The translations under genes were made by a program, and so were the position numbers. Source: Candidatus Zixiibacteriota bacterium (lineage in GTDB: Bacteria; Zixibacteria; MSB-5A5; UBA10806). From it: 58,780 bases of DNA. The stretch covers positions 1-58,780 of the forward strand of contig JAHEDG010000002.1 in the NCBI GenBank assembly GCA_024641335.1. The letters are read 5' to 3'. Every line of letters starts with the position of its first letter. Within the stretch, counting starts at the first letter, position 1. This document shows, one piece after another, positions 52,486-58,780 of this stretch. The notes below the pieces were generated by a model. That model was not told the origin of the DNA. It saw only the letters and a list, made by a program, of their open reading frames with translations, and did no database searches.

Positions 52486-52717
52486 GGAGCCGGTGGATGT
52501 CATCGCTCTGTTCGAATCGGGGCGGCTTCAGCCGGTTAAGTTCCGCTGGAAGGGGCGGGCAATTAAGGTTAAACAGGTGACCGGCTCATGGAAATCGGAC
52601 GTGGGGGCGCATAAGATCCGTTATTACGCCGTGCTTGACAGCGCTTCCAATTTCTTCCAGCTGGCCTACGACGAGAAAAACACGTCATGGGTGCTCAACA
52701 AAATATGGGTGGAATAG
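52463..52717 (+). CDS. DUF6504-like small protein next to dinB
   Basis: An 84-residue protein with EPVDVIALFESGRLQPVKFRW near its start, then KVKQVTGSWKS and a closing WVLNKIWVE. The pattern resembles DUF6504, small proteins often encoded beside Y-family or error-prone polymerase genes. It overlaps the RAYT remnant at its 5' end and dinB at its 3' end (31 bases). The start at ATG 52463 may have been reshaped by the transposon insertion. An accessory role in SOS translesion synthesis is suggested only by location. Confidence 0.6.
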   Translation: MCVYQDIEEPVDVIALFESGRLQPVKFRWKGRAIKVKQVTGSWKSDVGAHKIRYYAVLDSASNFFQLAYDEKNTSWVLNKIWVE

Positions 52718-53916
52718 ATCACCAAAAGGTCTGGGCGGGCAGTCGTGTCATATTGCATATCGATATGGACGCCTTTTTCGCCGCGGTGGAGCAGAGTATT
52801 AATCCGGGCTTGAAAGGCCGTCCGGTGATTGTCGGAGGGACACCCGAATCGAGGGGGGTGGTCTCCACCTGTTCCTACGAGGCCCGCAATTACGGGGTAC
52901 ATTCGGCCATGCCGATGAAACAGGCTCAACGGCTTTGCCCCGAGGCTGTATTTATAGACACCTCAGGGGGTAAATACTCATATCTCTCTACCAGGATCCT
53001 GAATATTCTCCGTCAATACTCTCCATATGTGGAGCCGGTATCTATCGATGAAGCTTTCGCCGATATCACCGGAATCTGGAAAAGGTACCGCAGTCCTCAG
53101 CTGACTGCCGAGTCAATTAAGCGAGATATTTTTGAGCGGCATGGGCTTACCTCATCGATCGGAATAGCTCCCAACAGGCTGGTGGCCAAAATGGCATCAT
53201 CATCAAACAAACCTGACGGGTTGGTCATTATCCCTCCTGAGGAAGTACGCCAGTATTTATGGGTTCAGCCGGTGGGTCATTTATGGGGAGTCGGTCCGAA
53301 GTCGGTAAAAGAATTGAACAAAATAGGGATAATAACCATAGGAGATCTGGCCACGGCTTCCGAGAAAAGGCTCAAAGATATGTTCGGGATCATGGGGCCG
53401 GGACTGATAAAGATGGCCAACGGCCAGGGAGCGGATCAGGTCAGGGCCAGCCATATCGAATATGAAGCCAGGTCGATAGGGCATGAGCACACCTTCGATA
53501 AAAATACGAATGACCCGGACAGAGTATTAGGGTTGCTCCTATACCTCTCCGACAGGGTATCCCGGAGGCTTCGTCAATCCGGATGCGAGGCCAGAACTGT
53601 TACGTTAAAGGTCAGAAAGCCGGATTTCAAACTGGTTACCCGCGCGGTCACCGCTTTGGGCTATTTCGATACCGAAAAGGTGATCTACACATCCGCGAAA
53701 AACCTGCTTAATAAAAACAGAGTTTTGGAACAGCCTGTCAGGCTTCTGGGGGTCAGCGTATCCCATCTTCGTAAAAGAGCGATTCCCCACTATGACGATC
53801 TTCTGAGCGAATACGGCGATCAAAACCGGAGCAGACGGATCGATGAGCTTCTCGATAGCCTGAGAAACCGTCATGGCGAGGAATCGATATTTATTGCCGG
53901 ATCACGGATATTTTGA
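52687..53916 (+). CDS. dinB: DNA polymerase IV (DinB, Y-family)
   Basis: A 409-residue Y-family polymerase for translesion synthesis. Catalytic motifs: LHIDMDAFFAAVE (Asp, near residue 25), YVEPVSIDEAFADIT (Asp-Glu, near residue 120), the thumb helix-hairpin-helix VGHLWGVGPKSVKELNKIG and a little-finger domain (about 240-350). The C-terminal extension contains no clear clamp-binding peptide that I can identify. ATG 52687 and ATG 52705 are both possible; the conserved part begins after both. Genetic linkage to lexA agrees with SOS control. Confidence 0.93.
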   Translation: MGAQQNMGGIDHQKVWAGSRVILHIDMDAFFAAVEQSINPGLKGRPVIVGGTPESRGVVSTCSYEARNYGVHSAMPMKQAQRLCPEAVFIDTSGGKYSYLSTRILNILRQYSPYVEPVSIDEAFADITGIWKRYRSPQLTAESIKRDIFERHGLTSSIGIAPNRLVAKMASSSNKPDGLVIIPPEEVRQYLWVQPVGHLWGVGPKSVKELNKIGIITIGDLATASEKRLKDMFGIMGPGLIKMANGQGADQVRASHIEYEARSIGHEHTFDKNTNDPDRVLGLLLYLSDRVSRRLRQSGCEARTVTLKVRKPDFKLVTRAVTALGYFDTEKVIYTSAKNLLNKNRVLEQPVRLLGVSVSHLRKRAIPHYDDLLSEYGDQNRSRRIDELLDSLRNRHGEESIFIAGSRIF

Positions 53917-53927
53917 CCCGATTATTC

Positions 53928-53956
53928 TTGACTTGAATCTCTCATTTATCTTTATT
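53928..53956 (+). promoter_or_regulatory. Sigma-70-type promoter for the aminotransferase-dapF-argS run
   Basis: TTGACT (53928-53933), 17 bases, TTTATT (53951-53956), in the 80-base gap after dinB. A weak SD (gaagg, about 53981) precedes ATG 53997. Confidence 0.45.
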
Positions 53957-53996
53957 TCCCATAGACGATAGTCGATTTAATGAAGGCGGGTTTGAT

Positions 53997-55214
53997 ATGG
54001 GAAATCATGATGTGATGGATAAGACCGATAAGTTGATCGAACGCTGGCAATTTTCCTCCAGCGCCAAAAATTTAAAACCGTCGTTTATCAGAACCATGCT
54101 CAAAGGTTCTTCTCAGCCGGGAGTAATCAATTTCGCCGGCGGTCTTCCCGCGCCCGAGCTTTTCCCGGTCGAGGATATAAAAAAATCCTGTGTCTCGGTT
54201 TTGGATAAGTATGGGCGGGAGTCATTGCAATACTCTTTATCCATCGGAGTTCCCCTGTTAAGAGAATTGATCTCCGAGCGAGTCTCATCGGACAGGCATA
54301 GTTTCTCGCCTGAGGAAATCCAGATAACGGGCGGTTCCCAGCAGGCTTTGGATATTATCGGTCGCATCCTCATAGAACGCGGAGCGGTGGTCCTGACAGA
54401 GGAACCGACCTATCTCGGCGCTATTCAGGCCTTTTCGTTTTATCACGCCCGTTTCGCGTCGGTTAAAACCGATCATAACGGCATGCTGCCCGATGATCTG
54501 GAAGCCAAGATCAAAAAATACAACCCTTCATTCATTTATGTTGTCCCCGATTTCCAGAACCCAGCCGGATATACCTGGTCGGAGGAGCGTCGCGAGGCAC
54601 TGGTCAATCTGGCCGTGAAATACGATATCCCGGTAGTCGATGACAATCCTTATAGAGAACTGCGTTTCAGCGGGCAGGAGCCGACCTCGTTACTCGCCAT
54701 GGGGGGACAGCATGTCATTCAGCTGGGGACATTTTCCAAGCTGATATCTCCGGGTTTGCGCATCGGCTGGATAGTCGGAGATCCCGAGATTATCGCTCTT
54801 TGCGAGCGGATGAAGCAGGCGGCCGATCTTCATACCAATACATTTACCCAATATGTAATTCATGAGTTCGCCAAAGACGGCGGTCTTGACCGTCACATCG
54901 CGAAAATTAGAAAAGCGTACAGTATCCGCCGCGATACCATGATTAAGGCATTAAGGGATAATTTCGGCGCTGACGCCACCTGGACGGAACCAGAGGGAGG
55001 TTTATTCCTTTGGATAAAGCTGCCCGACGGCACATCGGCCAACGACATGATTCAGGCGGCCCTGGAAGCCAGGGTAGCTTATGTTCCAGGCATGTACTTC
55101 TTCAGCGAAAGACCTGACGATTCCACATTGAGACTGAATTTCTGCAACGCTACCGAGGAGAATATTGTCGAGGGGGTCAAGAGACTGGCCGGTGTTTTCA
55201 AAAACGCCAAATAA
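53997..55214 (+). CDS. PLP-dependent aminotransferase, class I/II (LysN/2-aminoadipate type)
   Basis: A 405-residue fold-type I aminotransferase without the MocR DNA-binding domain. Signatures: INFAGGLPAPELFP, QYSLSIGVPLLRE, ITGGSQQALDIIG, YVVPDFQNPAGYTWS, and the PLP lysine in GTFSKLISPGLRIGW. This subgroup includes 2-aminoadipate transaminases and broad aromatic/branched-chain aminotransferases. Adjacency to dapF and argS suggests amino-acid biosynthesis, perhaps a diaminopimelate or lysine-related step, but the substrate cannot be read from sequence. Starts at 53997 and 54012 are both in frame. Confidence 0.85.
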   Translation: MGNHDVMDKTDKLIERWQFSSSAKNLKPSFIRTMLKGSSQPGVINFAGGLPAPELFPVEDIKKSCVSVLDKYGRESLQYSLSIGVPLLRELISERVSSDRHSFSPEEIQITGGSQQALDIIGRILIERGAVVLTEEPTYLGAIQAFSFYHARFASVKTDHNGMLPDDLEAKIKKYNPSFIYVVPDFQNPAGYTWSEERREALVNLAVKYDIPVVDDNPYRELRFSGQEPTSLLAMGGQHVIQLGTFSKLISPGLRIGWIVGDPEIIALCERMKQAADLHTNTFTQYVIHEFAKDGGLDRHIAKIRKAYSIRRDTMIKALRDNFGADATWTEPEGGLFLWIKLPDGTSANDMIQAALEARVAYVPGMYFFSERPDDSTLRLNFCNATEENIVEGVKRLAGVFKNAK

Positions 55215-55230
55215 AATTCTCGCCTGATCT

Positions 55231-56073
55231 ATGAAAATACCGTTTATAAAAATCCAGACCATCGGGAACGACTACGTCTATGTCGATGGAAAATCGATAT
55301 CCCGCCTCGGCAGGAGCCTGCCGGCCCTGGCCAGGGATATTTCCAACCGGCATAGCGGCGTGGGCTCCGACGGTTTGATTGTTGTCGACGATACCGGAAA
55401 AAATTCGGTCAGGATCAGGATCTACAACAGCGATGGTTCCGCCGCCGAGCTTTGCGGTAACGGGCTTCGGGGAACCGTTCTTTTTACAAGAGAGTTCTAT
55501 GGAAAACGCGGCTCGAAATTCGTCATCGCTACCCAATGGAACGAATATGACACAGAGATACTCAATATCAGGGGCAATAGGGCGATGGTAAAAAGCTCAT
55601 TAGGCTCCCCCGATTTCGAGGCGTCTTCGATAGGATGCCGCGGGGCTATTAGGAACTGCCTGGGGATGAAAATAAAAATGGGGGGAAAGACGAGGGAAAT
55701 TTACGCGCTGGCCATGCCCAATCCGCATGCCGTGATTTTTGTTGACAATTTCGATTTCCCGTGGCAAAAAGAGGGAGCGGATCTGGAACACAACCGCTTA
55801 TTCAAAAACAGAGTCAATGTTATGTTTGCCAGGGTGGAGTCATCGAAAAAGATAAAAATAATGCCCTGGGAACGGGGTTCCGGGGCGACACTATCATGCG
55901 GTTCCGGGGCGGCCGCGGTCACCGTAATTTCAGGATTATTAGGTTGCACCAGGGGGATGGTCAAGGCGGAAATGCCAGGCGGGAGTTTGAAAACGTTCTG
56001 GGATATAGAAAAAAATAACGTCATTCAGGAAGGTCCGGCCCAAATCGCTTTTACAGGATCGTATATAATTTGA
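55231..56073 (+). CDS. dapF: Diaminopimelate epimerase DapF
   Basis: A 280-residue PLP-independent epimerase that converts LL- to meso-diaminopimelate. The two active-site cysteines are in AELCGNGLRG (near residue 74) and SCGSGAAAV (near residue 220). The catalytic His is in NPHAV and the catalytic Glu in WERGSGATLSCG. The usual GxGET reads GSGAT here, a mild change. Meso-diaminopimelate feeds peptidoglycan and lysine. The stop overlaps the argS start (TTGA). Confidence 0.94.
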   Translation: MKIPFIKIQTIGNDYVYVDGKSISRLGRSLPALARDISNRHSGVGSDGLIVVDDTGKNSVRIRIYNSDGSAAELCGNGLRGTVLFTREFYGKRGSKFVIATQWNEYDTEILNIRGNRAMVKSSLGSPDFEASSIGCRGAIRNCLGMKIKMGGKTREIYALAMPNPHAVIFVDNFDFPWQKEGADLEHNRLFKNRVNVMFARVESSKKIKIMPWERGSGATLSCGSGAAAVTVISGLLGCTRGMVKAEMPGGSLKTFWDIEKNNVIQEGPAQIAFTGSYII

Positions 56074-57782
56074 GAAAATACAAAAGCCACATAGCTCGGA
56101 AACTATCCTCTCTTACCGGTATGGATGAATCCGACATCGGATCGCTTATCGAAACGCCTCCGTCAGATGATCTGGGGGATCTGGCCTTTCCCTGCTTCTC
56201 ACTGGCGAAATCATTGAAAAAAGCCCCCGCCGCGATTGCCGGCGAGCTTAAAGGCAGGATCGAGCCAGATGAGTTCCTTGAGCGTATCGAAACCAAGGGT
56301 CCTTACATCAATTTCTTTATTGATAAAAAACGCCTTATCGCATCCGTAATAGCCGAAATCGCCGGGGCCGAAGAGAATTACGGGGGCTCCAACGAAGGTT
56401 CCGGGAAAACCATTGTCATAGAGTATTCTTCCCCCAATATCGCCAAACCGTTCGGCATAGGGCATCTCCGATCCACTGTAATCGGGGCGGCGTTAAAGAG
56501 AATATACTCTCATTTGGGGTATTCAGTTCAAGGAATCAACCATTTGGGCGATTGGGGAACTCAGTTTGGCAAGCTGATATACGCGTTCAAGCAATGGGGC
56601 GACGAGGCCAGACTCAAGGAGAATCCGATTGAGCATCTTTACGAAATCTATGTGAAAATTCATCAGTGGGAAGAGGAAGATCCCGGAATTGCCGACGCTA
56701 CCAGAGAAGAATTTAAAAAGTTGGAAAACGGCGATGAGGAAAACACGGCCTTGTGGGAACGGTTTTCCGATTTAAGCCGGGTTGAGTTCGAAAAAATCTA
56801 TAAAATGCTTGGTGTGGAGTTTGACAGCTCTCCCGGAGAATCGTTTTATGTAGACAAGATGCCCGCGGTCGAGAAGTCGCTTATGGATCTTTCGCTTTTG
56901 GTCAAAAGCAAGGACGCGACCGTAGTTGATCTGGAGAAATACGGTATGCCGCCCGCGCTGATCAGGAAAAGCGATGACACCAGCCTCTACGCCACCAGAG
57001 ACCTGGCCGCGGCTATCTACAGAAAAAACGAATTCGATTTTCATAAAATGATCTACGTAGTGGGAGTGGCTCAGACTCTTTACTTCAACCAGCTTTTCAA
57101 GGTTCTCGAGCTTATGGGCAACAAATGGGTGGCCGATTGTCATCATGCCAGCTTCGGCTGGATTAAGCTGGGGGATGAGATGATGTCCACTCGCAAAGGG
57201 AATATCGTATTTCTCGACGACGTCATTGCCAAAACAATCGAAAAGACCAAAGCCATTATCGAGGAGAACTCGCCCGGTCTGCCCGAACCGGAAAAGGTGG
57301 CCTTCGAGGTCGGAGTGGGGGCGGTGATATTCGCCGATCTCGCTTATCGCAGAGATACGGACATCTCGTTTGATTGGGCGAAGATGCTCGATTTCAGAGG
57401 CTACTCCGGGCCTTACGTGCAGTATACCCATGCCCGTATATCCAGCGTCTTGAGAAAATACGGCAAGGGTGTTCCGGCTAATTGCGATTCAGATCTTTTG
57501 AAACTGCCGGAGGAATTCGCCATGGCTAAAATTCTCTCCCGTTATTCCGATATAATTGATAAAGCCGCGAGAGAATTCGAACCGTTTCATATCTCGTCGT
57601 ACTTGCTTGAACTTTGCGGAGTTTTTAATACCTACTATCAAAAATACAAATCCGCGGAGGATCGCATTCTATCAACTGATCCCGGCGCCACCGACGCTCG
57701 AATTTCGCTGATTAACGCGGCCGGAATAGTTCTTCGTTCCGGATTGAGATTACTGGGGATTTCAGCGCCGGAGATGATGTGA
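56070..57782 (+). CDS. argS: Arginyl-tRNA synthetase
   Basis: A 570-residue class I synthetase. N-terminal additional domain (about 1-110), then the HIGH region NIAKPFGIGHLRST, where the first His is Gly, and NHLGDWGTQFGKLI. The KMSKS-equivalent is MSTRKGNIVFLDD, typical of ArgRS variants without a canonical KMSK. The anticodon-binding DALR domain at the end contains YVQYTHARISSVLRK and the final LGISAPEMM. Start codon is TTG 56070 overlapping the dapF stop. Length fits the family. Confidence 0.95.
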   Translation: MRKYKSHIARKLSSLTGMDESDIGSLIETPPSDDLGDLAFPCFSLAKSLKKAPAAIAGELKGRIEPDEFLERIETKGPYINFFIDKKRLIASVIAEIAGAEENYGGSNEGSGKTIVIEYSSPNIAKPFGIGHLRSTVIGAALKRIYSHLGYSVQGINHLGDWGTQFGKLIYAFKQWGDEARLKENPIEHLYEIYVKIHQWEEEDPGIADATREEFKKLENGDEENTALWERFSDLSRVEFEKIYKMLGVEFDSSPGESFYVDKMPAVEKSLMDLSLLVKSKDATVVDLEKYGMPPALIRKSDDTSLYATRDLAAAIYRKNEFDFHKMIYVVGVAQTLYFNQLFKVLELMGNKWVADCHHASFGWIKLGDEMMSTRKGNIVFLDDVIAKTIEKTKAIIEENSPGLPEPEKVAFEVGVGAVIFADLAYRRDTDISFDWAKMLDFRGYSGPYVQYTHARISSVLRKYGKGVPANCDSDLLKLPEEFAMAKILSRYSDIIDKAAREFEPFHISSYLLELCGVFNTYYQKYKSAEDRILSTDPGATDARISLINAAGIVLRSGLRLLGISAPEMM

Positions 57783-57788
57783 TATTCA

Positions 57789-57817
57789 TTGAAAACAAAT
57801 GAGTTTTAACCTACAAT
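57789..57817 (+). promoter_or_regulatory. Sigma-70-type promoter for the aroA-like gene
   Basis: TTGAAA (57789-57794), a 17-base spacer and TACAAT (57812-57817). The expected start point near 57824 gives a leader of about 22 bases before ATG 57846, with only a weak SD (aaggg near 57820). Confidence 0.55.
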
Positions 57818-57845
57818 ATTAAGGGATTCGGACGGTTATTCTGTT

Positions 57846-58780
57846 ATGGACAAAGTAATTAATCCTGTAAAAGGTCTAAAGGCCAAAATAAAGCTTCCCG
57901 GCGATGCGGCGATTTCGCATCGGGCAGCCCTGTTGGCGGCACTATGCCAGGGGCCGGTGGAAATTAAAAATTACTCCCCGGGCGATGAATGTAAGACCAC
58001 CCTGAACTGCCTGCGGCAATTGGGTGTTGAAATCGAGGAAAATGAAGATCTTCTGGTTATTCATGGAAAAGGAGCCGCCGGTTTAAGCAAACCGGAGGAA
58101 CCGCTGCATGTAGGAGGTTCCGTAGCCACGGCCAGAATGATCTCTGGGATCTTGTCGGCCCTCGATTTCGAGACGGTGTTGGATTGCGAGAATTCTATTT
58201 GCAATCTGCCCATGCGACGGGTTATCGAGCCGTTGGAGCTGATGGGCGCCGAGATAACATCCAACAGTAACAGAATGCCGATGACTGTAAAAGGCGGACA
58301 TCTCACAGGTATCCGTTACGCTATGCCGGTTTCCACGGCGCAGGTCAAGGCTATGCTGCTTATGGCCGGCTTCCTGGCCGAAGGAGATACCGAGATAATC
58401 GAACGCATTCCCAGCCGCGATCATTTTGAGAGGCTTCTGACCTATTTCGGAATCAAGATGAAGAAAAGCCGGGTGGAGCCCAAACCGTTAACGGAAGATC
58501 CCCTGATCAGGCGGTTTAAAAAAGAGACCGGAATAGTATCGCCCGACCTGAAAGGGGATATGATTGCCATTAAGGGCGGCCAGAAGCTGGTTCAAAAGCC
58601 CGTAACAATCCCCGGGGATTTATCATCAGCCGCCTATTTTCTTATTGCCGGTCTTCTGACCAAAAACTCGGTTGTCAGAGTCGAGGATGTCAGCCTTAAT
58701 CCATCGAGAATGGGATTTATCGAAGTTCTAAAAAAGATGAAGGCCCCCATTACTGTCGAGCAAAAAGGCGAATACGGATT
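57846..58780 (+). CDS. aroA: AroA-like EPSP synthase with altered active-site motifs (3' end beyond window)
   Basis: The first 311 residues of an enolpyruvyl transferase-fold protein, open to the window end. Homology to 3-phosphoshikimate 1-carboxyvinyltransferase is clear throughout (VKGLKAKIKLPGD, RRVIEPLELMGA, STAQVKAMLLMAGFLAEG, SRDHFERLL, TIPGDLSSAAYFL, LNPSRMGF). Key motifs are changed: PGDKSISHR reads PGDAAISHR (catalytic Lys is Ala21), GNSGTTxR reads GGSVATAR (90-97), and the (A/L)KRPM basic residues read CNLPM (119-123). A roughly 20-residue insert lies near 212-235. It is either a diverged paralogue with another role or a diverged functional enzyme. Confidence 0.85.
   Translation, partial: MDKVINPVKGLKAKIKLPGDAAISHRAALLAALCQGPVEIKNYSPGDECKTTLNCLRQLGVEIEENEDLLVIHGKGAAGLSKPEEPLHVGGSVATARMISGILSALDFETVLDCENSICNLPMRRVIEPLELMGAEITSNSNRMPMTVKGGHLTGIRYAMPVSTAQVKAMLLMAGFLAEGDTEIIERIPSRDHFERLLTYFGIKMKKSRVEPKPLTEDPLIRRFKKETGIVSPDLKGDMIAIKGGQKLVQKPVTIPGDLSSAAYFLIAGLLTKNSVVRVEDVSLNPSRMGFIEVLKKMKAPITVEQKGEYG

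Noticed and set aside
1-58780. CRISPR arrays, tRNA or rRNA genes, prophage or integrase genes
   Set aside because: No tandem short repeats, no cloverleaf-like or CCA-ended candidates in the gaps, and no integrase, phage structural or toxin-antitoxin genes were seen by eye; the only mobile trace is the RAYT remnant.

Overview
The window reads as an ordinary chromosomal segment of a diderm (Gram-negative) bacterium with moderate GC. Evidence for two membranes: a TamA/TamB pair, an LpxL-type acyltransferase, a secretin, lipoproteins and several outer-membrane barrels. The mix of a PorV/FadL-like barrel, MglA/roadblock proteins and type IV pili suits the FCB assemblage or a neighbouring candidate phylum (Zixibacteria-like is my best guess, from gene content only). 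Genes are packed, with many 4-bp ATGA/GTGA/TTGA overlaps, and almost all lie on the + strand. TTG starts with good Shine-Dalgarno (SD) sequences are frequent. Seven sites look like ordinary sigma-70 promoters with 16-17 bp spacers, so the housekeeping promoter is not of Bacteroidetes type.

Layout. 1-9053: mixed metabolism and envelope (FAH-family enzyme, M1 peptidase, creatininase-family amidohydrolase, two secreted beta-rich proteins, a lipoprotein, DUF456 on the - strand, DUF401 transporter). 9093-11513: an ECF sigma factor, zinc-finger anti-sigma and HtrA-like protein in rpoE-rseA-degP order. 11682-26235: type IV pilus cluster 1 (pilA, pilT, three prepilin-like genes, pilMNOPQ, a 932-aa Ig-repeat lipoprotein, pilB, pilC), closed by a strong terminator. 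26249-32474: a PcaC-like protein, then tamB and tamA. 32464-38168: glutamine-amidotransferase-like hydrolase, cysteine desulfurase, mnmA, UPF0173 hydrolase, membrane gluzincin, lpxL. 38165-51265: comEC, then a DUF4388 protein, a small membrane protein, four roadblock proteins around one tailed MglA-like GTPase, a second pilB-pilT-pilC set and a PilS-like kinase. 51304-53916: lexA, a REP-like palindrome with a RAYT transposase remnant, a DUF6504-like gene and dinB. 53928-58780: aminotransferase, dapF, argS and a truncated aroA-like gene.

How it may work together. Cluster 1 supplies the pilus fibre, alignment complex and secretin plus one motor set. The second block supplies another motor set preceded by a small-G-protein module, a likely switch for where or when the pilus extends. 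ComEC sits directly before that module, so DNA uptake is a plausible joint output. No prepilin peptidase and no PilR regulator are seen here, so the system depends on genes elsewhere.

The most interesting points are: the DUF4388/roadblock/MglA/motor block; an EPSP-synthase-like gene with three altered active-site motifs; a ComEC whose C-terminal hydrolase domain lacks its metal-binding motif; an HtrA-like protein lacking the triad aspartate; and terminator hairpins that run straight into the next start codon, one of which may bring an SD next to the start of pilS. All functional assignments rest on reading motifs by eye; no database search was run.
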